From Halogeometricum sp. S1BR25-6 (GTDB lineage Archaea; Halobacteriota; Halobacteria; Halobacteriales; Haloferacaceae): a stretch of 64,000 bases of DNA. The notes beneath the pieces were generated by a model. That model was not told where the DNA came from. It ran no database searches and worked only from the letters and a program-made list of their open reading frames with translations. The stretch spans positions 186,001-250,000 of the forward strand of contig NZ_JAMQOP010000002.1 of assembly GCF_031624495.1 (NCBI RefSeq), given 5' to 3'. Each line of letters starts with the position of its first letter. Position 1 is the stretch's first letter. Of this stretch, positions 26,468 through 35,497 are shown piece by piece. Position numbers and translations under genes: made by a program.

Positions 26468-27436
26468 ATGTACATCGGCGTACTCACGGTTCCGCTCGGC
26501 GGCGAATCGCTCCCCGACGCGCTCTCGTACCTCGACGACATCGGCGTCGACGGTGTCGAACTCGGCGTCGGCGGCTTCCCCGGCGACGACCACGTCGACC
26601 GGCGGGCGACCCTCGACGACGAGGAGAAACAGGAGGAACTGCTCGACCTGGTGGACGAACACGATATGCAGATAAGCGCGCTGGCGACGCACAACAACCC
26701 GCTGCACCCCGACGAGGAGAGGGCCGAGGAGGCCGACACGGAACTCCGCGAGGCCATCGAACTCGCCGACGCCCTCGACGTGGACGCCGTCACCGGCTTC
26801 TCCGGCCTCCCCGCGGGCGGACCGAACGACGAGGTGCCCAACTGGATTACGGCGCCGTGGCCGACGGAGCACGCCGACGCGCACGACTACCAGTGGGAGG
26901 TTGCCGTCGACTACTGGTCGGACCTCGCGGAGTTCGCCGACGACCACGGCGTGAACGTCGCCATCGAGATGCACCCGAACATGCTCGTCTACGAGCCCTC
27001 GGGCATGATGCGCCTGCGCGAGGCGACGAACGAGCGCATCGGCGCGAACTTCGACCCCTCGCACCTCTACTGGCAGGATATCGACGTCTGCCACGCCATC
27101 CGCTTCCTCGGCGAGAAGGACGCCATCCACCACTTCCACGCGAAGGACACGAAGGTGTACTCGTGGAACTCCCGGCTCAAGGGCGTCCTCGACACCACCG
27201 ACTACACCGACGAATCGAACCGCTCGTGGCTGTTCCGCTCCATCGGCTACGGCCACGGCGAGAGCCACTGGAAGGACGTCGTGTCGACGCTTCGCATGGT
27301 CGGCTACGAAGGGGCGCTCTCCATCGAACACGAGGACTCGCTCACCTCCTCGAACGAGGGGCTAGAGAAGGCCGTCGACATCCTCGACCGCGCCGTCTTC
27401 GACACGCAACCGGGCGACGCCTACTGGGCGGAGTGA
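26468..27436 (+). CDS. Sugar phosphate isomerase/epimerase (xylose-isomerase-like TIM barrel)
   Basis: 322 residues. TIM-barrel metal-site residues of the AP-endonuclease-2/IolE superfamily are visible: DGVELGVGGF, AIEMHPNMLVYEP, NFDPSHLYWQ, HFHAKDTKV and SIEHEDSL. These enzymes isomerise or epimerise keto sugars and inositol derivatives. It is followed 68 bp later on the same strand by a Gfo/Idh/MocA dehydrogenase, the usual pairing for oxidised-sugar catabolism. TATA-like CTTTAATCG about 26-31 bases before the ATG suggests a leaderless mRNA. Confidence 0.88.
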   Translation: MYIGVLTVPLGGESLPDALSYLDDIGVDGVELGVGGFPGDDHVDRRATLDDEEKQEELLDLVDEHDMQISALATHNNPLHPDEERAEEADTELREAIELADALDVDAVTGFSGLPAGGPNDEVPNWITAPWPTEHADAHDYQWEVAVDYWSDLAEFADDHGVNVAIEMHPNMLVYEPSGMMRLREATNERIGANFDPSHLYWQDIDVCHAIRFLGEKDAIHHFHAKDTKVYSWNSRLKGVLDTTDYTDESNRSWLFRSIGYGHGESHWKDVVSTLRMVGYEGALSIEHEDSLTSSNEGLEKAVDILDRAVFDTQPGDAYWAE

Positions 27437-27504
27437 GGGGTCCGGGAAGCGTCGGGGACCCGACGGATATGAAACGCTAAACCGCCGCCGCGTGAAGCGC
27501 CGGC

Positions 27505-28614
27505 ATGGCGCTCGATATCGGAATCCTCGGCTACCGGTTCATGGGCAAAGCCCACTCGAACGCATTGGCGCGACTGCCGATGTTCTTCCCGGACGCTCCC
27601 GACATCAATCGGCACACGCTCGTCGGCCGCGACGAGGAGGCTCTCGCCGACGCCGCCGACGAACTCGGCTTCGAGCACACCTCGACCGACTGGGAGTCGG
27701 TGATAGACGAGGTGGACGCCTTCTACAATCTCGGTCCCAACCACGTCCACGCCGAACCCTCCATCGCCGCCCTCGAAGCCGGCACACCCGTCTTCTGCGA
27801 GAAACCGCTCGCGCCCACCCTCGACACCGCCGAGGAGATGCGCGACGCCGCCGCCGACGCCGGCGTCCCCGCGGGCAACGCGTTCAACTACCGCTTCGTC
27901 CCCGCGATTCGGTACGCGAAGGGACTCATCGACGACGGCGAGCTCGGCGAGATTCGGGAGATAAACGGACGCTACCTGCAGGATTGGCTCGTCGACCCCG
28001 AGGCGCCGTGGTCGTGGCGCAACTCGAAGGAACTGGCCGGAAGCGGCGCGCTGGGCGACTTGGGCGCGCACACCGTCGACCTCGCGCGCTTCCTCGTCGG
28101 CGAACAGGCGGGCGAGATAGACCGCGTCTCCGGACACCTCCGGACGTTCGTCGACGAACGGCCCGTCCCCGGCGAGGACGAGACGCGCGAGGTGACCGTC
28201 GACGACGCCTACACGGCGCAGGTGGAGTACGAGAACGGCGCGATGGGGACGTTCGAGGCGTCCCGCGTCGCCGACGGGCACAAGAACGACCACACGATTC
28301 GGGTTCACGGCACCGAGGGGAGCCTGAAGTTCTCCTTAGAGCGGCTGAACGAACTGGAGTACAAGCGCAGCGACGGGAGAGGCTACGAGACGATTCTCGT
28401 CACGGACGGCGACGACCCGTACCTCGAGCACTGGTGGCCGCCGGGGCACGTCCTCGGCTGGGAGCACACGTTCGTCCACGAGAACTACGAATTCCTCTCG
28501 GCCGTGCGCGACGGCGAGGAGTTCCACCCCTCCTTCGAGGACGGCTACGAGGTCCAGCGGATTCTCGATGCCGTCGAGCGCTCCGACGACGGCGGCGAGT
28601 GGGTCGAGCCCTGA
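27505..28614 (+). CDS. Gfo/Idh/MocA-family NAD(P)-dependent sugar dehydrogenase
   Basis: 369 residues. The Rossmann start reads IGILGYRFMGKAHSNAL. The family signature is CEKPLAPT, with the catalytic Lys, near residue 98. The C-terminal domain contains SGALGDLGAHTVDLARFL with the conserved Asp and His. It oxidises a sugar or cyclitol hydroxyl. Operonic with the TIM-barrel isomerase upstream. It is not closely similar to the Gfo/Idh/MocA protein at 43142, so the two probably act on different substrates. Confidence 0.9.
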   Translation: MALDIGILGYRFMGKAHSNALARLPMFFPDAPDINRHTLVGRDEEALADAADELGFEHTSTDWESVIDEVDAFYNLGPNHVHAEPSIAALEAGTPVFCEKPLAPTLDTAEEMRDAAADAGVPAGNAFNYRFVPAIRYAKGLIDDGELGEIREINGRYLQDWLVDPEAPWSWRNSKELAGSGALGDLGAHTVDLARFLVGEQAGEIDRVSGHLRTFVDERPVPGEDETREVTVDDAYTAQVEYENGAMGTFEASRVADGHKNDHTIRVHGTEGSLKFSLERLNELEYKRSDGRGYETILVTDGDDPYLEHWWPPGHVLGWEHTFVHENYEFLSAVRDGEEFHPSFEDGYEVQRILDAVERSDDGGEWVEP

Positions 28615-28698
28615 ACGCCGGAGCGCCCGGCGGACCTCACCGGTCGTCGCCGCGGACTGCTCGCTCGACACCGCCTCCTCCGGAAAACCGGGACGCCG

Positions 28699-29553
28699 TC
28701 AGACCTCGAAGTGGAGGACGCCGTCGTCGGTGATGACCTGGTCGACGAGCGTCATCGGCGTGGCGTCGTAGGCGGGGTTCTCGATGTACACGTTCTCGAC
28801 GGGTTCCAGCGACACTTCCGCGGGAGAGCGAATCTCGTTCTCGAAGACGAAACCGCTCTCGACCACCTTCGCACCTGACCCGACGACGGTGACGGGCACG
28901 TCGAGTTCGTTGGCGGTGGCGGCGATGGGGAACGTGCCGACGCGGTTGTACAGGGTGTTGCCGACGATGCAGTCCATCCCGACGACGACCCGGTCGCACT
29001 CTTCGAGGAAGATACCCGCCGCGCCGTCGACGAGGAGGTGCGGTTCGACCCGGTCGATGTCCGCAAGCGTCCGCGCCGACTTCCGGCCGAGGTAGCGCGG
29101 ACGGGCCTCCGTCACGTAGGCGGTGAGGTGGGTCCCGGCCGACGCGGCGCCCTTGACGGCGTCCAGCACCGTCGAGGAGTAGTCGTGCGTGAGGAACGTC
29201 TCGCCGTCCTCGAACGTGTCTGCGGCGTGGGCGGCCGCGCGCGACTTCCCCTGCTCTACGTCGTCGACGACCCGTTCGATGGACTCCTCGGTGAGTTTCT
29301 TCGCCTCCTCGACCGACGACGCCTCCCCCTTGACGCGGTCGATTATCTCCTGCATCGCGTTGTACAGCGACGCGTGCGAGGGGTTCGCACGCTTCAGCGC
29401 GCCCACGTTGCGTTCGAGGTCGCGTTCGAACTCCTCGACCGTCGCGTGGTCGCGGTCGAGGAGGTCCGTCAGCGCGCGCGCGGCCTTGATGGCGACGACC
29501 GAGGAACTGTGCGTCTGCATCTCCCGAATTTCCTCTATCGTGTCGTCAATCAT
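28699..29553 (-). CDS. eIF2B alpha/beta/delta-like protein (R15P-isomerase superfamily)
   Basis: 284 residues. N-terminal helical bundle, then the C-terminal alpha-beta domain of the eIF2B/MtnA/ribose-1,5-bisphosphate isomerase superfamily. The conserved Asp is in VVVGMDCIVGN. The position that carries the catalytic Cys in MtnA and archaeal R15P isomerases (TH-C-x-S) reads LTHDYSSTV, like the eIF2B regulatory subunits. I therefore call it eIF2B-like and not an isomerase; that is inference. It converges on the Gfo dehydrogenase gene. Confidence 0.8.
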   Translation of the reverse strand: MIDDTIEEIREMQTHSSSVVAIKAARALTDLLDRDHATVEEFERDLERNVGALKRANPSHASLYNAMQEIIDRVKGEASSVEEAKKLTEESIERVVDDVEQGKSRAAAHAADTFEDGETFLTHDYSSTVLDAVKGAASAGTHLTAYVTEARPRYLGRKSARTLADIDRVEPHLLVDGAAGIFLEECDRVVVGMDCIVGNTLYNRVGTFPIAATANELDVPVTVVGSGAKVVESGFVFENEIRSPAEVSLEPVENVYIENPAYDATPMTLVDQVITDDGVLHFEV

Positions 29554-29635
29554 ACCCGCAGGTCACGGAGTCGGGACAAAGACCTTCCGGGCGCGTCGTC
29601 GCCCGCCGGCGATTAGTGGCGTCGGGTGGGCCGAC

Positions 29636-29911
29636 TCAGTCGTCCGCGTCGACCGCCGCCTCGGGCGGGGTGCCGCCGTCCCCGGCGTCGGTCCGCTTCG
29701 CGTAGAGGAAGACGGCGACGGCGGTGAGAATCCAGATGACCGCGCCGACCCGGACGGCGAAGGAGACGCGCGCGGCCCACGTCGGGAGGTCGTAGGCGAC
29801 CGAGAGGGCGGCGACGGTGGGCGACCCGGTGAGGATGGTGACGACGAACGTCGTCTGCATCACCCACCCGTAGTCGACTCCGTCGGGGTTCGTCCGTTCG
29901 ACGCGTGACAC
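29636..29911 (-). CDS. Small two-helix membrane protein
   Basis: 91 residues. A conserved-looking N-terminal region (RTNPDGVDYGWVMQTTFVV) leads into the first hydrophobic segment (about 17-36). A second hydrophobic segment (about 53-71) and an acidic C-terminal tail follow. It looks like a haloarchaeal family of unknown function. It starts 163 bp from the divergent panB gene and ends 83 bp before the eIF2B-like gene on the same strand. Confidence 0.7.
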   Translation of the reverse strand: MSRVERTNPDGVDYGWVMQTTFVVTILTGSPTVAALSVAYDLPTWAARVSFAVRVGAVIWILTAVAVFLYAKRTDAGDGGTPPEAAVDADD

Positions 29912-30073
29912 GGTGTATCCGTACGGGGCGAGCGAGTAATGCGTGCCGGTTTTCTCGCCTCAGCAGTCGGCGGACTTCGAGGTGGGTTCGCGCGGAATCT
30001 CAAGATACATAACAATTATCCTGAAGAATCCGGCAGCGGGACGCTTAACACGCGAAGCGGAGTCCGATAGGGC

Positions 30074-30883
30074 ATGACGACGGTACGCGACGTGCGAGAG
30101 ATGGCGGGTTCGACGCCGATAACGATGCTGACCGCCTACGACGCGACGACCGCCCGAGTGGCGAACGACGCGGGCATCGACGTGCTCCTCGTCGGCGACA
30201 GCGTGGGGAACACCGACCTCGGCTACGACTCCACGCTCCCGGTCACGGCCGACGACATCGCGTCGCGGACGGCGGCCGTCGCCCGCGGCGCGGAGGACGC
30301 TCTCGTCGTCGCCGACATGCCCTTCCTCTCCGTCGGCGTCGACGACGCCGAGAGCGTCCGCAACTGCGGGCGGATGGTGAAAGAGGCCGACGCCGACGCG
30401 GTGAAGTTGGAATCCGGCCCGCACACGGTCGAACTCACCGAACGACTCGTCGAACTCGGCGTCCCCGTGATGGCCCACCTCGGTCTCACCCCCCAACGAA
30501 TGAAGGAGACGGGGTACGGCCGGCAGGGGACGACGCGAGACGAGGCCCATGAGATACTCGATTTGGCCCGCAAACACGAGGACGCCGGTGCGTTCGCCCT
30601 CGTCCTCGAACACGTCCCCGCCAACCTCGCCGCGCAGGTGACCGACGCGCTCTCGATTCCCACCATCGGCATCGGCGCGGGCGGCGACTGCGACGGACAG
30701 GTGCTCGTCGTCGACGACGTCCTCGGCCTCTCCGAGCGGTCGCCGCCGTTCGCGGCGCGGTTCGGCGACCTCAGAAGCGAGATGCTCGACGCCGTCTCCG
30801 ACTACCGCGAAGCGGTCGAATCCGGCGACTTCCCGGCCGAGGAGCACGGTCACACCGCCGACGAACTGGACGAGTTGTACTGA
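30074..30883 (+). CDS. panB: 3-methyl-2-oxobutanoate hydroxymethyltransferase
   Basis: 269 residues, full length. Signatures: MLTAYDATTARVANDAGID, the metal-binding LLVGDSVGNTDLGYDSTLPVT, DMPFLSVG, VKLESG, HLGLTPQ and IPTIGIGAGGDCDGQVLV. It transfers a hydroxymethyl group from methylene-THF (or the methanopterin equivalent) to 2-oxoisovalerate, giving ketopantoate for CoA synthesis. Stand-alone gene with AT-rich upstream sequence (30008-30020). Confidence 0.95.
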   Translation: MTTVRDVREMAGSTPITMLTAYDATTARVANDAGIDVLLVGDSVGNTDLGYDSTLPVTADDIASRTAAVARGAEDALVVADMPFLSVGVDDAESVRNCGRMVKEADADAVKLESGPHTVELTERLVELGVPVMAHLGLTPQRMKETGYGRQGTTRDEAHEILDLARKHEDAGAFALVLEHVPANLAAQVTDALSIPTIGIGAGGDCDGQVLVVDDVLGLSERSPPFAARFGDLRSEMLDAVSDYREAVESGDFPAEEHGHTADELDELY

Positions 30884-31230
30884 CCGGTTCGCGCCGTCGC
30901 TCGCGACTCGCGCGGGAAGCGATAGCCGTTCGAGCGAGGCGCCGACGGACCGTTCACTCGTCGAATCACGCGCGGAGGTGCCCGAAGGAAGCAAAACTGG
31001 CAGACCGATTATCGAAAGGTAGGAGACGAGGGGGCCGAGAGTTCGGTAACGTTCCACCGAGGCACAGGTGGGTTCCGTCTCCTGCCCGAGTATCACTTCG
31101 CACAGAGATTAAACCGCACGTTCACCCAGTTACTCATCCGTGAGGATTAGAGTGACAGTTACCCATCGGTAATCTCAGATACGCGGGACACACGCGGCAG
31201 AAAGGCGCAGATGACGAGAAATAGTGCGTC
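30884..31230. other. 347-bp convergent intergenic region, no gene recognised
   Basis: It lies between the 3' ends of panB and the hydrolase. I find no ORF longer than about 15 codons with a credible start. The second half is less GC-rich and holds promoter-like AGATTAAACC (about 31107) and an inverted repeat TTACC-CATC-GGTAA (31159-31172). That repeat is preceded by GTGACAG, a context partly shared with the inverted repeat at 43078. A small RNA is possible but unproven. Confidence 0.5.
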
Positions 31231-32010
31231 CTACTCGCCGAGTCGTCGCTCGACGAAGTCCCGCACGGCGACGTTGAACGCCTCGGGTCGCTCCAGCATC
31301 GCGAGGTGTGCGGCGTCCTCGACGACGCCGAGTTCGCAGTCCGGCATCTCCTCGGCGAGGTACTCGTGGTACCGCCGCGGCGTGAGTTGGTCGTGCTCGC
31401 CGACCAGCGCCAGCGCCGGCGTCGAAATCCGCCCGACGTCGTCGCGCACGTCGAACTCGTGACAGGTGCGGAAGTCGCGTTCGGTGACGGCGCGACCGAC
31501 AGACTGCATCGCCTCCCGGGAGAACTCGGTGTACTCGCTCTCGGAGTCGGCGAACAGCAGTTCCGGCTGGTGGAGGAACTCCACGGCGCGCTCGAAATCC
31601 TCCGAGAGCCATCGCAGGAGGTCCTCGAGCACCCTGAGCCTCGCGCCCGTACCCGTGAGAACGAGGCCGTCGAGGGGAACCTCGCGTTCGAGAGCGACCG
31701 TGAGCGCCACGGCGCCGCCGAGCGAGTTGCCGACCAGCACCGACGCCCCCGTCTCCTCGGCGACGGCGACGACGTCGTCCACGTACGCCGACAGCGCCTC
31801 GTACCCCGAGTCAGCGTTCACGTCCTCGCTCTCGCCGTGTCCGCTCAGGTCGAGTGCGGCGACGGGCGTCTCGTCGGCGAGGCGGAACTGGGACTTCCAG
31901 ACGGCGTGCGTCCCCCCGCTGCCGTGGACGAACAGGAGCGTCGGTCCGGCCCCGCCGCGGTCGGTGAACCGGTACGCCGTCTCCCGGCCGTGGTGCGTGA
32001 CGGTTTCCAT
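31231..32010 (-). CDS. Alpha/beta-hydrolase fold protein
   Basis: 259 residues from the ATG at 32010 (METVTHHGRET); a GTG two codons earlier is possible. The oxyanion strand is FVHGSGGTHAVW. The nucleophile elbow GNSLGG (Ser near 97), acid EHDQLT (Asp) and His in DAAHLAMLE complete the triad. It resembles small esterase, haloperoxidase or lipase-like hydrolases. The substrate is not inferable, and it has no operon partners. Confidence 0.86.
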   Translation of the reverse strand: METVTHHGRETAYRFTDRGGAGPTLLFVHGSGGTHAVWKSQFRLADETPVAALDLSGHGESEDVNADSGYEALSAYVDDVVAVAEETGASVLVGNSLGGAVALTVALEREVPLDGLVLTGTGARLRVLEDLLRWLSEDFERAVEFLHQPELLFADSESEYTEFSREAMQSVGRAVTERDFRTCHEFDVRDDVGRISTPALALVGEHDQLTPRRYHEYLAEEMPDCELGVVEDAAHLAMLERPEAFNVAVRDFVERRLGE

Positions 32011-32130
32011 AGCCACCGTTGACGCCGGCCGCTGATAAAGCCCACACGCGGCTCCGGACGTCCGAAACTGTGAACCGCAATACGACCGTGAAATAAGAAA
32101 ACGGCTCCCGTACCCCGATTCGTCGGAGAA

Positions 32131-32166
32131 AGATTTATATCCTAAGACGGATTACCTATGGTTAGG
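32131..32166 (+). promoter_or_regulatory. Promoter of the cdc48 operon with CCTAA/TTAGG inverted repeat
   Basis: TATA-like TTTATAT (32134-32140), about 34 bases before the ATG at 32174. It is followed by CCTAA (32141-32145) and TTAGG (32162-32166), inverted around 16 bases that cover the expected transcription start. This placement would suit a repressor, but no regulator is known. Confidence 0.45.
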
Positions 32167-32173
32167 TCCCAAC

Positions 32174-32422
32174 ATGAGTACGCAACAGTTCGCCGGCGGA
32201 GACGAACGGTTCCTCCGCCGCTACGAGTACGAAAACGAGTGGGTCGTCGCCGTCGACACGGGCGCGTTCGGCGACGATGTCAGCGTCGACGTGGTCGGAA
32301 CGACCGCCATCGTTGTCGCCGAATCGGGCGATACAATTACCGAGACGGAATTCGAACTCCCCGGTGAGGACGTAGCGGTCGCGACGAACAACGGCGTACT
32401 CACCATCACCATTCAAAAATGA
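32174..32422 (+). CDS. 82-residue Hsp20-like beta-strand protein upstream of Cdc48
   Basis: Small acidic protein with alternating beta-strand pattern ([33 protein letters not shown]) ending [11 protein letters not shown]. That ending resembles the last strand of the alpha-crystallin/Hsp20 fold, where G-V-L-T-I is characteristic. It is shorter than Hsp20 proteins. The stop overlaps the Cdc48 start by 4 bases (ATGA), so the two are translationally coupled. A role as adaptor or partner of the ATPase is a reasonable inference. Confidence 0.8.
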   Translation: MSTQQFAGGDERFLRRYEYENEWVVAVDTGAFGDDVSVDVVGTTAIVVAESGDTITETEFELPGEDVAVATNNGVLTITIQK

Positions 32423-34683
32423 AACTCATCGTCAAGCCACTGAAGCAGAAGGACGCCGGTCGCGGACTCGCGGCCATCGACCGCGAGGCCGCCGAAGAAC
32501 TCGGTCTCGAGGGCGGAGACTACATTCGAATCGACGGCGACGGCGGCACCGCCATCGCGCGCGTGTGGCCGGGCTACCCCGAGGACCGCGATTCGGGCGT
32601 CATCCGCATCGACGGCCGACTCCGCCAGCAGGCGAACGTCGGCATCGACGACCGCGTGCAGGTCGAGCGCGCGGACGTCAAGCCAGCCAAGACGGTCTCC
32701 ATCGCGCTCCCCCAGAACCTCCGCATCGGCGGGAACGTCGGGACGTACATCCGCGATAAGCTCTCGGGTCAGCCCGTCACGAAGGGCCAGAGCATCCAGC
32801 TCCCCCTCGGATTCGGCTTCATGACCTCCTCGAACCAGTCGGTTCCGGTGAAGGTCGCCTCCACGCAGCCGCAGGGGACGGTCGTCATCACCGACTCCAC
32901 CGAGGTCCAGATCAGCCAGAAGCCCGCAGAGGAGATTCACGGCTCCGGCGAGGACGGCAGCGGCGAGGGTCCGTCGGTGACCTACGAGGACATCGGCGGC
33001 CTCGACCGCGAGCTAGAGCAGGTCCGGGAGATGATCGAACTCCCGATGCGCCACCCGCAGATATTCAAGCGCCTCGGCATCGAACCGCCGAAGGGCGTGC
33101 TCCTGCACGGCCCGCCGGGCACCGGGAAGACGCTCATCGCCAAGGCGGTCGCCAACGAGATAGACGCCAGCTTCCACACCATCTCCGGCCCGGAGATCAT
33201 GTCGAAGTACTACGGCGAGTCCGAAGAGCAGCTCCGCGAGATATTCGAGGAGGCCGAGGAGAGCGCCCCCGCCATCGTCTTCATCGACGAGATAGACTCC
33301 ATCGCCCCGAAACGCGGCGAGGCCGGCGGCGACGTGGAGCGACGCGTGGTCGCGCAACTGCTCAGCCTGATGGACGGACTGGACGAACGCGGCGAAGTCG
33401 TCGTCATCGGCGCGACCAACCGCGTCGACGCAATCGACCCCGCGCTCCGCCGCGGCGGCCGATTCGACCGCGAGATCGAAATCGGCGTGCCGGACCGCGA
33501 GGGCCGCAAGGAGATCCTGCAGGTCCACACCCGCAGCATGCCGACCGCCGAGGACGTCGACCTCGATGAGTACGCCGACATCACCCACGGGTTCGTCGGC
33601 GCCGACGTCGAGAGCCTCGCGAAGGAGGCCGCGATGAACGCCCTGCGGCGCATCCGCCCGCAGTTGGACCTCGACTCCGACGAGATAGACACCGAAGTGT
33701 TGGAGTCACTTGAGGTCCGCGACGACGACTTCAAGGACGCGAAGAAGGGCATCGAACCCTCCGCGCTCCGCGAGGTGTTCGTCGAGGTCCCCGACGTGAC
33801 GTGGGAGGACGTGGGCGGTCTCGAAGGCACCAAAGAGCGCCTCCGCGAGACCATCCAGTGGCCGCTCGAGTACCCCGAGGTGTTCGAGCAGATGGACATG
33901 CAGTCCGCCAAGGGCGTGATGCTGTACGGTCCGCCGGGCACGGGGAAGACCCTGCTCGCGAAGGCCGTCGCCAACGAGTCCGAGTCCAACTTCATCTCGG
34001 TGAAGGGGCCGGAACTGCTCAACAAGTACGTCGGCGAGTCCGAGAAGGGCGTCCGCGAGATATTCAAGAAGGCGCGCGAGAACGCCCCGACGGTGGTGTT
34101 CTTCGACGAGATAGACTCCATCGCGACCGAGCGCGGTCGTAACTCGGGCGACTCGGGCGTCTCCGAGCGCGTCGTCTCGCAACTCCTGACCGAACTGGAC
34201 GGCCTCGAATCGCTCGAGGACGTGGTCGTCATCGCCACGTCGAACCGCCCGGACCTCATCGACTCGGCCCTGCTCCGCCCCGGTCGACTCGACCGGCACG
34301 TCCACGTGCCGGTGCCCGACGAGGAGGCGCGCCGCGCCATCTTCAACGTGCACACCGAGCACAAACCGCTCGCGGACGACGTCGACCTCGACAAACTCGC
34401 GCGGAAGACGGAGGGCTACGTCGGCGCGGACATCGAGGCGGTCTGCCGCGAGGCGTCGATGGCCGCCAGCCGCGAGTTCATCCGCAGCGTGAGTCGCGAG
34501 GAGGTCACGGAGTCCATCGGCAACGTCCGCGTCACGATGGACCACTTCGAGACGGCTCTCGACGAGGTTCCCCCGAGCGTCACGGAGGAGACGCGCCGCC
34601 GCTACGAGGAGATCGAAGAGCGGTTCCAGAAGAGCGACGTGGAGCGCGAACCCGAGGGCGAGGTCAGCCGGACGTTCCAGTAA
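32419..34683 (+). CDS. cdc48: Cdc48/VAT-type AAA+ ATPase
   Basis: 754 residues. An N-domain (about 1-185, double-psi barrel plus second subdomain) precedes two AAA modules. D1: Walker A GPPGTGKT near residue 231, Walker [16 protein letters not shown]2: Walker A GPPGTGKT near 507, Walker [18 protein letters not shown] arginines are in both. It is a hexameric unfoldase that delivers proteins to the proteasome. The C-terminus (EVSRTFQ) has no HbYX tail. The second gene of a two-gene operon. A T-rich run at 34743-34747 may end transcription. Confidence 0.96.
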   Translation: MKLIVKPLKQKDAGRGLAAIDREAAEELGLEGGDYIRIDGDGGTAIARVWPGYPEDRDSGVIRIDGRLRQQANVGIDDRVQVERADVKPAKTVSIALPQNLRIGGNVGTYIRDKLSGQPVTKGQSIQLPLGFGFMTSSNQSVPVKVASTQPQGTVVITDSTEVQISQKPAEEIHGSGEDGSGEGPSVTYEDIGGLDRELEQVREMIELPMRHPQIFKRLGIEPPKGVLLHGPPGTGKTLIAKAVANEIDASFHTISGPEIMSKYYGESEEQLREIFEEAEESAPAIVFIDEIDSIAPKRGEAGGDVERRVVAQLLSLMDGLDERGEVVVIGATNRVDAIDPALRRGGRFDREIEIGVPDREGRKEILQVHTRSMPTAEDVDLDEYADITHGFVGADVESLAKEAAMNALRRIRPQLDLDSDEIDTEVLESLEVRDDDFKDAKKGIEPSALREVFVEVPDVTWEDVGGLEGTKERLRETIQWPLEYPEVFEQMDMQSAKGVMLYGPPGTGKTLLAKAVANESESNFISVKGPELLNKYVGESEKGVREIFKKARENAPTVVFFDEIDSIATERGRNSGDSGVSERVVSQLLTELDGLESLEDVVVIATSNRPDLIDSALLRPGRLDRHVHVPVPDEEARRAIFNVHTEHKPLADDVDLDKLARKTEGYVGADIEAVCREASMAASREFIRSVSREEVTESIGNVRVTMDHFETALDEVPPSVTEETRRRYEEIEERFQKSDVEREPEGEVSRTFQ

Positions 34684-34957
34684 GGGACGCCTCGACGCCT
34701 CGTACCCCGTATCGCACGTCTCGACGCCCACCCGACCGAGCGTTTTTCTCCGGCGGTTCGACCGGTCGACCGACGACCTTTTAGCGCACCCTACCGCTAC
34801 GTAGAGATACGTTCTCTCGGGAAGAGACGAAATCCACTAGTTGAGAGTTTATTTTACCGGAAATACGGTGTGTTCGGCGAGCGATTCGACGAACCGGCCG
34901 GTGGTGTCGACCGAATCCCTCGAATTCGCACGTCGAACGAAAACCCGTGTCCGCGCC

Positions 34958-35425
34958 TTACGCGCCCGCTTCGTCGAGGTCCGACAGAATCTGTTCGGCG
35001 TGTCCCTCGGGGGAGACGCCCTCGTAGGCGAACGCTATCTTCCCGTCCGGTGCGACGACGTAGGTGTTGCGGAACACGCCGTCGAAGGTGTCGCCGAACA
35101 TGTTCTTCTCGCCGTAGGAGTCGTAGGCCGAAGCGACCGACCCGTCCTCGTCGGAGAGGAGTGGGAACGGCAGGTCGTGGTCGTTCTCGAACGCCTTGAG
35201 GTCCGAGACGGGGTCGTCGCTGATTCCGAGGACGGCGACGCCGCGGTCTTCGAACTCGTCGTAGGCGTCGCGGAACTCGCACGCCTCGGTGGTGCATCCC
35301 GGCGTGTTCGCGCGGGGGTAGAAGTAGACGACGACGTACTCGTCCTCGAACTGCGAGAGCGACACGGTCTCGCCGTCCTGATTCTCCAACTCGAAATCCG
35401 GCGCCTCGTCACCGACGCTGAGCAT
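34958..35425 (-). CDS. bcp: Thioredoxin-dependent peroxiredoxin, BCP type
   Basis: 155 residues from the ATG at 35425 (MLSVGDEAPDFELEN). Peroxidatic C44 in the PxxxTPGCT motif and a candidate resolving C49 five residues later, the atypical two-Cys arrangement of BCP/PrxQ. It reduces hydrogen peroxide and alkyl hydroperoxides with thioredoxin. It converges on cdc48 across a 274-bp region with no recognisable gene. A longer in-frame start (35452) adds nine unconserved residues. Confidence 0.92.
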   Translation of the reverse strand: MLSVGDEAPDFELENQDGETVSLSQFEDEYVVVYFYPRANTPGCTTEACEFRDAYDEFEDRGVAVLGISDDPVSDLKAFENDHDLPFPLLSDEDGSVASAYDSYGEKNMFGDTFDGVFRNTYVVAPDGKIAFAYEGVSPEGHAEQILSDLDEAGA

Positions 35426-35497
35426 GTCTCCTCGGTCGGCCGGGAGCGTCAAAACGGCGCCGGTCGCGGCGAGTCGGTCGGTCCCGTCGACCGAGCG

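Noticed and set aside
28699-29553. Ribose-1,5-bisphosphate isomerase
   Set aside because: The catalytic Cys after TH is missing (THDYSS), so eIF2B-like is the safer name.
34684-34957. Small gene or RNA between cdc48 and bcp
   Set aside because: It is a convergent region with a 12-nt palindrome (34758-34769) and T-runs that fit termination. No ORF or conserved structure is recognised.
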